Shown piece after piece: positions 22,441 to 33,760 of a DNA stretch of 64,000 bases. The DNA comes from Symbiodinium natans (taxonomy: Eukaryota > Sar > Dinophyceae > Suessiales > Symbiodiniaceae): the NCBI GenBank assembly GCA_905221605.1, contig CAJNDS010000087.1, positions 27,501 to 91,500 on the forward strand, in the 5' to 3' direction. The position numbers and the translations under genes were made by a program. The notes beneath the pieces are model-generated. The model searched no databases and was not told the DNA's origin. It worked only from the letters and a program-made list of their open reading frames with translations. Every line of letters begins with the position of its first letter. The first letter of the stretch is position 1.

Positions 22441-22543
22441 AAATAGGGTCTATTTGGAAGCTGGGACTCGTATTTACAAGAGGAAAACAAGCCCCAAAAC
22501 GTATACTTATTCACAAGAGCCATCTTCCAAATAGACCCTATTT
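22441..22543. mobile_element. MITE-like element, 103 bp, 20-bp perfect TIRs
   Basis: The left end AAATAGGGTCTATTTGGAAG (22441-22460) is the exact reverse complement of the right end at 22524-22543. TTA at 22439-22441 and 22543-22545 could be a 3-bp target duplication if the ends are trimmed by one base. The 63-bp interior is not coding. Single-end relatives lie at 6968 and 28049. The family is not identified; TWA duplications are typical of PIF/Harbinger-derived MITEs. Confidence 0.6.
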
Positions 22544-22559
22544 TAGGTCCTGTAGGGTT

Positions 22560-23278
22560 GCACAGATAGAATTTAATTCATTGAATTCAATTAATTCATT
22601 TATTTACAAAGGGGGGCTGAAATTAATTGAATTAATTGAATTATTTCAATTAATTCAAATTAATTCAATTAATTCATCTATTTTCAAAGGGGAGCTGAGG
22701 GGGGCTGAAATTAATTGAATTAATTGAATTATTTCAATTAATTCAATTAATTCATTTATTTCCAAATGGGGGGGATTCCCCAGCCCCCAGCCCCCACCCC
22801 GCTTTGGAAATAAAAGAATTAATTGAAGTAATTGAATTAATTGAAATAGTTGAATTAATTCAAATAATTCATCTATTTTCAAAGGGGAGCTGAGGGGCGC
22901 TGAAATTAATTGAATTAATTGAATTAATTCAATTATTTCAATTAATTCAAATATTCGTTTATTTCCAAATGAGGGGGATTCCCCAGCCCCCAACCCCCAC
23001 CCCCCCTTTGGAAATAAATTAATTAATTGAATTAATTGAAATAATTGAATACATTCAATTAATTCATCTATTTTCAAAGGGGAGCTGAGGGGGGCTGAAA
23101 TTAATTGAATTAATTGAATTAATTAAATTATTTCAATTAATTCAATTAATTCAATTAATTCAATTAGTTCAATTAATTCAATTAATTCAATTAATATTAA
23201 TTCAATTAATTGATTTTATTTCCAAATGGGGGGGATTCCCCAGCCCCCAACCCCCACCCCCCCTTTGGAAATAAATAA
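22560..23278. repeat. AATTAATTG/C satellite with G/C hairpin spacers
   Basis: AATTGAATTAATTCAATT repeats are interrupted by two spacers: ATTTTCAAAGGGGAGCTGAGG (about 22680, 22873, 23071) and TTATTTCCAAATG with G7, then a C-rich part and TTTGGAAATAAA (about 22757, 22960, 23218). The second spacer is an inverted repeat that can pair TTTATTTCCAAA/TTTGGAAATAAA around a G-run and C-run. Period is about 195-250 bp. Confidence 0.85.
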
Positions 23279-23490
23279 ATTACCATCATCTCCATCATCT
23301 ACCATCATCTTCATCATCTCCCGTCATCTCCAGCATCCCGCACTATTCCTCATCCTCTCTCATCATGTCTCATCACCCCTCATCTCCGAGCATCATCTTA
23401 ATCATCTTCATCATCTCCATCATCTTCATCATCTTCTTCATCTCCCATCATCTTCTTCATCTCCATCATCTCCCATCATCTTCAGTCTGA
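23279..23490. repeat. CATCATCT microsatellite
   Basis: Imperfect repeats of CATCATCTCC and CATCATCTTC. No gene; the frame through it encodes only Ser/His/Pro-rich low complexity. Confidence 0.9.
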
Positions 23491-23554
23491 AAAACTCAAA
23501 TATTCACCACCGTTCGCGGGGGGCTCCGCCCCCCGCACCCCCTGGATCGAGGGA

Positions 23555-23896
23555 TAATTTCGGGCCTTCAGAAAGGCGCGGCTCGATTTGGCCAAATTTT
23601 GCCGGGCAGTCTGCGGGCAGCCAATTTGGCCAAATCGGGCTGCTCGTCGTGCGCGATGAGAAATGCATGGCTCGATTTGGCCAAATTTTGCCGGGCAGCC
23701 TCCTGGCAAAATTTGGCCAAATCGAGCCGTGCCTTTCTTATCGCATAAGAAGAGCTGCCCGGCAAAATTTGGCCAAATCGAGCCGCGCATTTCTCATCGC
23801 GTACAACGAGCAGCCCGATTTGGCCAAATTTTGCCCGCAGACTGCCCGGCAAAATTTGGCCAAATCGAGCCGCGCCTTTCTGAAGGCCCGAAATTA
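23555..23896. mobile_element. foldback element with 65-bp perfect inverted ends
   Basis: Positions 23555-23619 and 23832-23896 are exact reverse complements (65 of 65 by reading). The ends begin TAATTTCGGGCC and finish GGCCCGAAATTA, then GGCTCGATTTGGCCAAA. The interior carries further copies of the TTTGGCCAAA hairpin module of the 13651-14330 family. It has no protein-coding capacity. The similar left edge at 13658 (CGGGCCTCCAGAAAGGCGCG) suggests that site 1 began as the same element. Confidence 0.7.
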
Positions 23897-23904
23897 TTTA
23901 AACT

Positions 23905-24152
23905 ATCGCGGCTCGATTTTGGCCAACTTTTGCCGGGCAGCCTCCGGGCAAAATTTGGCCAAAGCGGGCTGCTCTTCTTATGCGATAAGAAAGGCGCGGC
24001 TCGATTGGGCCAAATTTTGCCCGGAGGCTGCCCGGCAAAATTTGGCCAAATCGAGCCGCGCATTTCTCATCGCGTACGACGAGCAGCCGGATTTGGCCAA
24101 ATTTTGCCCGCAGACTGCCCGGCAAAATTTGGCCAAATCGAGCCGCGCCTTG
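23905..24152. repeat. palindromic hairpin repeat family, site 2
   Basis: About two more units of the CGGCTCGATTTGGCCAAA hairpin, with small changes (CGATTTTGGCC, GATTGGGCC), continuing from the foldback element to the start of the 88-bp array. Confidence 0.8.
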
Positions 24153-24720
24153 CAAAAGTCCTGCAAACACCGCACAAAACGGCAGAGGGTAGGAACAACA
24201 TTTGTGGGTCAAAATTTGCCGGGATCCCTTGGCGCCCTGCAAAAGTCCTGCAAATACCACACAAAACGGCAGAGGGTAGGAACAACATTTGTGAATCAAA
24301 ATTTGCCGGGATCCCTTGGCGCCCTGCAAAAGTCCTGCAAATACCACACAAAACGGGAAAGGTAGGAACAACATGTGTGGGTCAAAATTTGCCGGGATCC
24401 TCTTGGCGCCCTGCAAAAGTCCTGCAAATACCACACAAAACGGCAGAGGGTAAGAACAACATTTGTGGGTCAGAATTTGCCGGGATCCCCTTGGCGCCCT
24501 GCAAAAGTCCTGCAAATACCACACAAAACGGCAGAGGGTAGGAACAACATTTGTGAGTCAAAATTTGCCGGGATCCTCTTGGCGCCCTGCAAAAGTCCTG
24601 CAAATACCACACAAAACGGGAAGGGGTAGGAACAACTTTGCGGGTCAAATTTTGCCGGGATCCCCTTGGCACCCTGCAAACGTCATGCAAATACCACAAA
24701 ATGGAAAAGGGTAGAAACAA
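24153..24720. repeat. tandem array, unit 85-88 bp
   Basis: Six full copies and a partial seventh of a unit containing GCAAAAGTCCTGCAAATACC, ACACAAAACGGCAGAGGG and GCCGGGATCCCCTTGGCGCC. Later copies carry GGGAAAGG or GGGAAGGGG in place of GGCAGAGGG. Unit length is not a multiple of three and copies drift, so it is non-coding. Confidence 0.9.
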
Positions 24721-24724
24721 CTTT

Positions 24725-26715
24725 AAAGAAATTATGTTGCATGCATCCAAAATTGGGGGTGTCCTTTTCTTTTTTGGGTAGCAAACCCACCTTAAAAGGA
24801 CACCCGCACCAGAAACACCCTTTTGTGGAAACCTTGAAAGCAAGGTGCTTCTTTGTCTGCTCTCACCTTTCGTTCGTTGCATTTTCTGTCCCCTTTATTT
24901 TAGTTTTTTGCAGAGGGGAGTCCAAGATTTTTAGAGTGTTTCTGGTGTATAGCAAAACCAACCTTAAATGGACACCCACAACGGAGGCCTCTTTTTTGTT
25001 TTGCAAACCTTGAAAGACATGTGCTTCTTTGTCCACTCTCACCTTTCGTTCGTTGTGTTTTCTGTACCCACTCTTTCTTTAAATATGAGTATTCAAATCA
25101 TAGTTGAAGCGGGGCGTCCAAGATTTTTAGAGTGTTTCGGGTGTCGTTTTCTTCCTTCTTCCGTAGCAAAACGCACCTTAAAAGGACACCCACACCAGAG
25201 ACTCTGATGCTGTGGAAACCTTGCAGGAAAGGCGTGCCCTTTGTCCACTGTGGCAATTCTTTCGTTGTAATTTCTATGCGCAAGAGGAAATAACAGAAGG
25301 AAACGATGTTACGTGTATCCAAAATTAGGGTGTCCTTTTCTTACCTTTCTGTAGCAAAACCCACCTTTCAGGCCCACACCGGAGACACAAATTTTATGGA
25401 AACCTTGAGAGAGAAAAGGTGCTTCTTTGTCCACTCTCATCTTTCGTTCGGTTTAATTTCTGCACCCTTTGAATTTCAATATGAAATATGTAAATCATAG
25501 TAAAAAGAGGCGTCCAAGATTTTTAGAGTCTTTCGGGCGTTCTTTTCTTCCCTGTTCTGTAGCAAAACCCACCTTAAAAGGACGCCCACTCCGGAGACCT
25601 CTATTGTTTGGAAAAATTGAAAGAGAAGGTGCTTGTTTGTCCACTCTCGCCTTTTGTTCGTTTTATTTTCTGTCACCCTTTTATTTAAGTATGGATATGT
25701 GTAGATCACTTTAAGGATGGGTGTCCAAGTTTGTTACAGTGTTTCGGGTGTCCTTTTCTTCCTTTTTAAAACCCACCTGAAAGGACACCCACACCGGAGA
25801 CTCCAATGTTTTGGAAACCTTGAAGGAAAGGCGCTCCCTTTTTTCTACTGTGGCCTTCATTTCGTCTTATTTCTTTGCACAAGAGGAAAAAAGAAAGACA
25901 TCATGTTACATGTATCCAAAATTAGGGTGTCCTTTTCTTCATTTTTCTGTAGCAAAACCCACCTGAAAGGAACACCCACACCGGAGACACAAATTTTTTG
26001 GAAACCTTGAAATTTGTTTTCTTTTCGGCCCACTTTTTTTGATTAAGTATGACATATTCAATCATATTCAAACAGCGGCGTCCAAGATTTTTAGAGTGTT
26101 TCGGGCGTCCTTTTTTCTTCCTGTTTCTGTAGCAAAAACCCACCTTAGAAGGACACCCACACCAGAGACCGCAAGGGGAAATGACAGAAGGAAATCACGT
26201 TACATGTATCCAAAATTAGGATGTCCTTTTCTTCTTTTTTGTAGCACAACCCACCTGAAAAGGACACCCGCACCGGAGGGGTTTTCAAACCTTCAAAGAA
26301 AAGTAAGGTGCTTCTTTGTCCACTCTCAACCTTTCGTTCGTTTCATTTTCTGTCCTCGTTTTTTTAAGTATGGAATGTTTAAACTATATTCCAAGCGGGG
26401 TGTCCAAGATTTTGAGAGTTCTTCGGGTGTCCTTTTCTTCCTGTTTCTGTAGCAAAAGCCACCCTAAAAGGACACCCACGCCGGAGACTCCGATGTTTTG
26501 GAAGCCTTGAAGGAAAGGCGCTCCAATTTCCACTGCGGCCTTCCATTCGTCTTTTTTCTTTGCGCAAGAAGGAAATTTTATGAAAGACATGATGTGACAT
26601 GTATTCAACATTAGGGTGTCCTGTTCTTCTTTTTTCTGTAACAAGACCGACCTAAAAGGACGCCCACGCCGGAGACCTCCATTTTTTGGAAACCTTGAAA
26701 GAAAGCAGGCCGAAG
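24725..26715. repeat. hairpin satellite, unit about 170-200 bp
   Basis: About eleven copies share TCCAAGATTTTTAGAGTGTT or ATCCAAAATTAGGGTGTCC, then CTTTTCTTC, CTGTAGCAAAACCCACC, AAAAGGACACCCACACCGG, GGAAACCTTGAAAG and CTTTGTCCACTCTC. In each copy GGTGTCCTTTT and AAAAGGACACC are complementary and about 35-40 nt apart, giving a potential stem-loop. No conserved reading frame. Confidence 0.85.
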
Positions 26716-26915
26716 ACCTAAGATTTTTAGAGAATTTATGTTCCCAACAGACAAATCGCGAGCACTGTCCGTCCCCTTAAGATTCTCCAGGAAGTTATGC
26801 GCCCAACATACAATTGGCAAGTGCTGTCCCCTAAGATTTTGAAAGAATCTGTGCTCCCAAAAGACAAATCGCAAGCACCGTCCCACTAAGATTTTGGAAA
26901 AGCTTATGCTCCCAA
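26716..26915. repeat. short tandem repeat, unit about 60-65 bp
   Basis: Three to four copies of AAGATTTTnGGAAAnnTTATG, CTCCCAACAGACAAATCGC and AAGCACTGTCCC. It follows directly on the hairpin satellite and shares its AAGATTTTTAGAG opening. Confidence 0.7.
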
Positions 26916-26929
26916 TCAGTTTTTTTAAA

Positions 26930-27759
26930 GAGAAGGATAAGAAGAGAAGAGAGAAGAGGAGTTTGCATGTCTTCCTGCCTTGTTCCTTTCTTCTTCCGGT
27001 TCACTCGCTCGTTCCGTCTCCCTCTCTCTCGCTCTCTTTTTTCTTTTCTTTTATGGGCGGCATGTCTTGTAGAATTGGAAGACGGAGAGGAGGGTGAGCT
27101 ACAAGAAGCAGAGAGGGAGTCAGACAGGGCGAGGCATAAAGAGAACTTGCCCCCCTCTTTTCTGCCCCCTGACCCTGTCTCTCTTTCTCTCTATCTCCTC
27201 ATTTTTTCTCTCAAAGTGGTACGGGAATGCTGAATGAGATGAAGGCAGCCCCTGGAGGCACCTGCCCGCACAAACAAACGTTCATCAGCTTCCAAAAGAT
27301 TTGCAGAAGGAGAGAGGGAATGAGACAACGCCAGGCATGGAGAGAAGCATAGACCGTGGGAGCGTTCTTGGTTTTCCCCTTGTCTCGTTTTCTGTTTAGA
27401 CAAGAACATAGGAGAGAAAGGGGGACATCACCTTGTTCTCACCATCTCCTCACTCTTCTTTCTTCCCCACCAGAGAGCGAGAGAGAGAAAGAGAGATAGA
27501 GTGTGAGAGAGACCGAGAAAGAAAGAACGAGACCAAGAGCGAGAGCAAGAGCGACGGGGCGAAGAGAAGAGGGAGGAGCAAGGCAGAAAGCAGATGTAAT
27601 CTCCTCCTCTGCCTTGTCTTTTCTCTTTCTCTTTAGCAAGAAAGAAACACGGTCTATGCTTCTCTCAATGTCTCGCCTTGTCTCCTCCCCCTCTCCTTCT
27701 TCAAATCTCTCTCTTGGTAGTTCTTCCTTTTCATCCTCTCACCCTCCTCCTCCCGTACC

Positions 27760-27809
<50 letters not shown>

Positions 27810-27960
27810 CAGCGTGGAGGTGGGGGCAGGGAAACCCTTGCTGTTGCCCACCCGTTGAAAGAAAAAAGAGAGCCCGAGAGGGGTTTCTTTTCTTCTCTGA
27901 GTGGTATGTCTCGTAAAGTTGGAAGAGGAGGAGGAGGTTGAGAGAATTTACCCTGGTTCT
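26930..27960. repeat. GA/CT-rich low-complexity tract
   Basis: Purine- and pyrimidine-rich DNA with a pure GA run (27766-27803). Part of it is inverted: AGAGAAGCATAGACCGTG (about 27340) pairs with CACGGTCTATGCTTCTCT (about 27650). No gene recognised. Confidence 0.7.
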
Positions 27961-28490
27961 TATCCCTGAGGCCAGCATAGTACGACTGACGTGACAGGAC
28001 CGTGACCTCGTGGAAACGTGTATGGCAATAATAACACCCGAGTTTTTAGCTTCCAAATAAACCCTATTTAAGCCGGCCACCCCCCCCCCCCCACGTGGAA
28101 CACGCTATTACGCGCAACATGAATCAACATGAAGGGGGACAAAAGGGAGACAAGCGAAGACACTGGCCCGTCCCAGGGAGACGAGCGGAGACAACGGACT
28201 CGGCAAGCCCGGCACGACCATCCAACGGGAAAGCCGACAAGGGGAGAACAACTGAAATAAGGACACAACAAAATGAAGATGAACGTGCTAGCAGCTGCTA
28301 GCAAAACACGTTGTGTTTTGCAGTGTTTTGAGCCTCTGTACGCAAAAAAACACAAGTGAGAAGCGAGAAACAGAAAAGTCACAAGCGAGAACAACAAAAA
28401 ATCACAAGCGAGTAAAGATCCTGCCTTCTGTGCACGACTCTGGCGGGGCTCCCTGCATTCCAACAGCAAATTAAACCCCCTTCTCTGCAC
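27961..28490. other. no gene recognised; inverted copy of the 6900-6989 module
   Basis: Positions 28049-28112 hold, in reverse order, the MITE-end-like sequence, a poly-C run (28080-28093) and ACGTGGAACACGCTATTA, matching 6893-6989 inverted. ACAAGTGAGAAGCGAGAAAC-type short repeats follow (28350-28420). The remainder shows no coding signal. Confidence 0.5.
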
Positions 28491-28649
28491 ATGTCAGGTG
28501 TGCAAAGTCCCGCATATTCTCCAACACGCGATGTTGGTGCCCTGTCTGCTAGCTTTTCCACGCTACTGTATCGTCTGAATCTGAACGAAACAATGAGGGT
28601 ATTCCTCCTCCACCGCGCGGAGAGGTCAAAACCCTCTACGGCTTACCTT

Positions 28650-29421
28650 GTGCAGGAATCGCCGTCGCAACGAGGCACTGAAATCAGAACCCGGCATGCC
28701 GACGGCTGAAGGAGCCCGTGCCATTTGCAGCTGCTCAGATTGCGGTTTGGGGTTTTGAGGCGAACCATGGCGAACCTTGCAATCCTCAAACTCAAAGGTT
28801 TCAGGGGCATCGTCATTGCTTGACTGATTCAAAGCCTCCAACATTTGGCAAGGTGCGCGAGCAAGTTGTATCCCAGGCACAGTGTCAAATCCTGTCGAGC
28901 AAGGGCAGCTTGCAAACTGCAAACTGTCTTCAGCTGGGATTCCCGAGCCTCCTCGGAGATATCTCGCACAGCGGCTAGAATCAGTGAGCCTCGAGCCGGA
29001 AATCGTCGTCAGTTCAGAGTTCAGACGGTCTGACAACATGAAGCGGCCTTCGACCAAGTCGGAAGTGCGTAAGCGGCCGATGCGACCTGACTAAGGGCCA
29101 CATAAGTGGGCCACATCGGGCCACCAACATGCCCACTCCGCAGCATTAATCCTGGTGTCAATCCGAGCGGCGCTGAACCGGATCCCATGGCACCAAGTTG
29201 TCCACGTTGTCCACGTCATCCAATTTGGCCTTCTGAGCCCTTGGAGCTTTTGGCCGAGAAGGCAGCTCGCTAGGCCCGCTGCTAGGCCCGCTGGGCTCTT
29301 CAGCCTCTTGGGCTCGCTGGAAAGGTTCCTGCAGGGCCGACAAGTGCAAGTGAAATTCTTTGAAAAGCGCAACAAAACATTCGACGAAACGGTCCTCCTC
29401 CTCGGGAGGTCGGCGCTTCAT
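28650..29421 (-). CDS. candidate multi-exon gene, unknown function
   Basis: Several minus-strand pieces look exonic: 29421-29158, opening with ATG and reading MKRRPPEEEDRFVECFVALF, later AQEAEEPSGPSSGPSELP and VPWDPVQRR; about 28980-28900 (ISEEARESQLKTVCSLQAAL, preceded by TTCTAG); about 28832-28773 (ALNQSSNDDAPETFEFEDCK, bounded by AG and AAG/GT); and a 31-nt segment at about 28679-28649 between TGATTTCAG and GTAAGC. The full splice chain is not resolved. The pieces are charged and helix-prone; no known domain is recognised. It could also be a decayed gene. Confidence 0.35.
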
Positions 29422-29429
29422 CGGGCAGC

Positions 29430-30435
29430 AGAGTCGTGACTTTAGACTTCACTTAAAACTGCTTGTGCGCTGCAATCTGTGGAAGCAATGCTCATTTTAG
29501 GGAGTCTTCCTTGTCAGCACTTAACCAGGGCCAACATGGCTGCATGCGCAATGGCACCAGAAAGGGCCTTTCTAGTCGAGCAAGTTTCGAAAGAGAGGCT
29601 CCCCCCATTGCATTTGCCATATGCCAACATCTCAAAGCTGCACCGCCTTCATATCTTTGTACCAAGCTATCCGACCGAATCCGCCAACGCAGCTGACAGG
29701 CCGCACCGCCAGTAGTCCTGCAACGGCACTGTAAATGGCTGACTCAGATCCTTGCAAAATCAATCCAAGGCGCCACCCCGCCCCCCCAACAATCTTCAAC
29801 ACAGAGCCTTCTACAACTGTATATCCCACACCATGCTTCAACATGCAATCTCCCTCCAAAGCCAGCCCACAAATTGTGAAATCCTCACATCAGCCATTAA
29901 ACAACGAGCTTTGGGGTCAGCAAGCATTCCTCAGAACCTTTCCCGCAGGTAGCATTGATGTCAATCTGCACAATTCTTCGTGTGCGCACAGTCTCAACTA
30001 TTAGCCTTTTGCTACTGACATGTGCTGTTGGGCCAACGTAGGCCAAATTCTTGTATCGTATTCTTTCTGTAATGTTCGATCTTATTCGACAACTGCTTGG
30101 TTGTTTTTGGGCTTCCACTTTTGCATTACCTGCCACAAGAGCAACCACAAAGCATCACTCGCAACTTGACCATTTCTGTACAGTAGGAAGTGGGAATGAA
30201 GGTACTCAACGCAGTCAGGGGTGTCGGTCTTTGACTGCCATATGCATATGTGTATATATGTATATATACGATACCCTCATAAAAAGGGATCTCAGGCCAC
30301 AGGCATGGAACTGAAGTCGCACTATGACAGCAAATCATTGGTGACAATCCTGAACCCATAAAATGCTCTTGAAATGCCAGACAACGCAGGCGCTAAAGCC
30401 AGAACCGGACATGCAGGCAGTTTAAAGCCGGTGGC
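29430..30435. other. no gene recognised
   Basis: Mixed sequence with short frames only. A minus-strand open stretch at about 29859-29660 (KHGVGYTVVEGSVLKIVGG) reads smoothly but has no partner exons that I can identify. TATATATG steps occur at 30245-30270. Confidence 0.4.
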
Positions 30436-30439
30436 AAAG

Positions 30440-30935
30440 ACTTGTTGGCGAGCCTGGCAAAACCAAGCAAACGGATCCCAACAGAAACGGGGAAGCGGAT
30501 AAGCCAGATGCCAAGAAGAAGACAGTGAAGCACATGAGGAGAATTCTGCGGCTCCTGCACAAGGAAATCCAAACCCATGCCAAAAAACAAAGCAAAGGGC
30601 GAATGCGAAAGCCTTTGTCCCTGATCGGTCTACGACTCATCCAAACCGAGAGGAGCAAACTCAAACTCATCATGGACACAGCAAATGGGGTCAGCGAGAC
30701 TGCTTTGGTGGTCAGATTCATGTCGCATTGGTTCAAGGAGCCAGTCGAGGCACAGGTGTTGGATTCAACTCTTTCAGTGTTGTCCAAAGGCAAACGATGC
30801 ATGACAAAAGGTTTTTGCATCTTTCTGGCTCCGCGCGCCCGTTATTCAGATCAGCAGACCGGAGCAAGCTTAGGTACATGAAGAGGATGAAGAGCAAACT
30901 AGCGCATATATCACAAGCAACTCCAATCAATGCGT
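30440..30935 (+). CDS. candidate two-exon gene fragment, unknown function
   Basis: Exon about 30440-30755 reads GEPGKTKQTDPNRNGEADKP, then KKKTVKHMRRILRLLHKEI and ERSKLKLIMDTANGVSETAL, ending SHWFKEPVEAQ at CAG/GTGTTG. A second exon at about 30850-30935 follows TTATTCAG and reads SADRSKLRYMKRMKSKLAHI, ending at T/GTAAGT, a canonical donor. The simple join is out of phase, so one boundary is misplaced or the copy is broken. The product is basic and helical; no family is recognised. No start codon or promoter can be assigned. Confidence 0.4.
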
Positions 30936-31429
30936 GTAAGTGTTGTAGGATGCGCTCTTGATACAGCACAGGGTCAGCACTAGTAGCAACTGCAGCAGCG
31001 TTCAACATGTGTACCAATCAGCACTCATCTCTCTACTGATAAAGCCTTTCGCGGAACATGCTTGTGTAAACTGCATACACTTTGGCACTTAGTAATTCCA
31101 ACTGCAGGGACCATCACATCGACTACGAGTAACGGTCTTGCAGCTGAGCGTCCATGACGTCGCTTTTCATCAGGGCCTGGCCAGCATGCACTGAATCTCT
31201 TCTCTAGAAACGGCAGTCCATCGAGCGTTGATTCAACCTTGAACTGCTCAAGCCACCGCTTCCCTCCCCCACAAAAAAAGCTCATCAAAAGACAATCATG
31301 ACAAGACGCTGACTCGACCCTCAAGAGGAACTTGCGTGCAAGCAAGACCTAGCAAAACATAGCAAGACCTATGATTCTAACCTTCTGACCTGCTGCCCCA
31401 AAAAGCTGTAGTCGCCCATGTCTGGCGGT
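30936..31429. other. no gene recognised
   Basis: Possible intron and downstream sequence of the candidate gene at 30440. No exon with supported borders is seen. Confidence 0.4.
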
Positions 31430-31565
31430 TCGAATTGCTAGGATTGGATGATGGTGATTGATATGAAGTGGATGATGGTGATGAGATGGCGTTGGTATTG
31501 ATGGTGAGATGGTGATTGAGATGGATGTGAGATGGTGTTAGTATTGATGGTGAGATTGTATTGGT
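31430..31565. repeat. GATGGTGATTGA microsatellite
   Basis: Imperfect GATGGTGAT/GAGATGG repeats, about 135 bp, just downstream of the 3' end of the gene at 31697-33698. Confidence 0.85.
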
Positions 31566-31696
31566 TTTCAGGTGCGCCTGGTGGTCCAGCATTGCATTGC
31601 TGACCACATGTCCCATGTCGGCGCGGAAATCTGATATCTTGTCCAAGAGATCACGTGCACTGCCTCATTCGCCAGTCTTGCCGACGTCAGAACATG

Positions 31697-33698
31697 TCAG
31701 AAATCTCTGGGCAAACGAAGTTTCGACTTACACTCGATCCTCCCAAGCAACCACGCCAAGGCACTGAAACGCAGCAGATGCGGGCGGAGACGCCACTCCG
31801 TGTACTGCAGCCAGTAATGTCGATCCTCGCGAAACTTATAATAGCGCCGCCCTTCTGATTGAAAGTGTAGCGGCGAATGTCGAACAGGTCCGTCTGTCAT
31901 GCGCGCCTTGCTGAGAAGTGGCAGAGGGTCATCTGGCCAAACGAACTTGTGTATGAAGGGTTCGTCTGGAACGAAAACCGGGATTCCCATTGCATAGGCA
32001 TCAGAGAGGCGCAGCGCATTGGGAATGTGGGGAAGCATGGCCACAGCTCGAAAAGATGCGATCTCGGAGTATGCCATTGGCTTCGTCATAGCAGTCACGG
32101 TTGCGAGCTGCTCGCCCCGTGCTCGCTTTTCTGCTTCAATGAGTCGCAAGACTCGAAGGAAAGGGACCTGTGCGGGGAGGGCGGAACGGAAGAATAAAAG
32201 GTCCTTGCCATGAGCAGGCGCGTACTTTGCGCCACTTGCCTCGACGTGCAAGGACAAGAATGGGACGTAGGGCACTCTCAAGTCGGCTTGCCACTCGAGC
32301 ATTTCTGCTGTGATTCGCGATGTTGCAGTGAAAGGTTTGCGCTTGCCTTGCAAGGCAACCCGGACTTGGCGGACAATTGCCCAATAGTTGTCCACCTCAC
32401 CAATTCCGAAGATTTGCTCAAAATCAACAAGCAAGCACATGACTCGGCCAGCGGCGCTTGCCCGGGTGACAAGTTTCTGCGTGTCATAGCCCAGGGATGC
32501 ATGAAGCAATATGCAGAGCCACAAAGGCTCACTGCACACGATGATTTCCGAAGATCGCAAAAACGGCTCTTGGTGAAGGTACGTGGTCAATGCCCACACT
32601 GCCTGATCTATGGTCCACAAAGGCTGGGATTTGGACTTGTCACGCCCTGCTGACTCCGTGAGGGGCTCACCCCAAAATGCATCCCATGTGATTCGGAGGG
32701 AGGAGCGGAGGGAGGAACCATCGGACAAACTATCAAGCTGCCACAAATAAGTGAAAAAATGGCCAGCTTCGATAGGAACATTTGGCCAAATGTCATGTGC
32801 AGCTGCCTGTGCTGCCTGCAAATGTTCCAAGTTGCTCGGCCCGTGCTCTCCTACCAAAGCTATGCGGAAGGCTTGTGGCTTCCTTGCAATTAAACCTTTC
32901 ACCGCGTGCACCCATTGAGCGTGCTCGGGCCATTCGTCCTTCCAATGTGGCTCATGCACTGGCGATTTCTCTTGGGCAGCAACAAAATCAGCATAGCGAG
33001 GAAAGTAACGCGCATCTTCCAAGTTCAGGTTGACAGCAAGATCAAACGATGAATGATTCCAGGTTGAAGACTCGAGGTGATCGAAATGTGCGTCGAGTAT
33101 GCTGACGAATGAGTAAAGCATGCTTTCCAAATTTGTCTCTGCGGCATCTAGAGACAGGTTGGAACGCAACTTGTGCACCAGAAACACGACGTACTGCACC
33201 ATGACGAAGCCTACGGGACATCTCATGAAGCCAACAAGGTTCCCAGCAGACCACTGGGGCGGTGACCCGAAAAGGTTCTGCCATTGGCTCTGCTGCATCG
33301 CCTTCACCCAGTCTCGCTTCTCACGGATTTCCGTGAAGTAGCCCGATCCATCGGGACGCCATTCGCCAGTGAGTGGCACAACGATCCCATCCAGCGAACC
33401 AACTTCTGTAGCTGCGTCGAGTCCATCGATGAACTGCTCCCACTCTTTCCATTTCAAGTAGGCCAACGTCCCCGTGTCCGGACTCAAGGGGCCAGAAGAA
33501 CTAAACACTTCCCTGAACAAATCCCAAAATTCTTCTGAACTTGCGCAATCCAAGAACGCAGCTGCCCGACTCGGATCGGCACTTTGCTCCTCAACAAACT
33601 GATGGCGGAATGCGGATTGGGGTTTATGATGGTTTATGCACAAGGCGTTGCGCCTTTGGGTGCAGTACCAGGTAGGAATTGCAGGGCACACCAATCGT
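31697..33698 (-). CDS. glycosyltransferase-like protein, 3' large exon
   Basis: A long frame of about 667 residues with unbiased composition. The C-terminal third has the sugar-nucleotide-site-like pattern SEIASFRAVAMLPHIPNALR, then LSDAYAMGIPVFVPDEPF, and closes with YWLQYTEWRLRPHLLRF. These patterns occur in a large algal family often labelled exostosin- or glycosyltransferase-like; the reaction is not known. The middle part carries LVGEHGPSNLEHLQAA and VPIEAGHFFTYLW. The frame runs further upstream as a hydrophobic MVCLFVVFVLFLYIP, but that stretch is a pyrimidine tract ending CCCAG, so I take 33698 as an exon start after a 62-nt intron (33760 GTATGT to 33699). The upstream exon does not join cleanly in this phase, so the true N-terminus is open. 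Confidence 0.75.
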
Positions 33699-33760
33699 CT
33701 GGGATTGAAGGTAAGGCAAGGTATATACAAAAAGAGAACAAACACAACAAACAAACATAC

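Noticed and set aside
24153-24720. CRISPR-like array
   Set aside because: Units of 85-88 bp are repeated head to tail with no unique spacers, and the context is eukaryotic.
26930-27941. ORFs encoding Arg/Glu or Ser/Leu runs
   Set aside because: Products of GA/CT simple sequence; no conserved segment.
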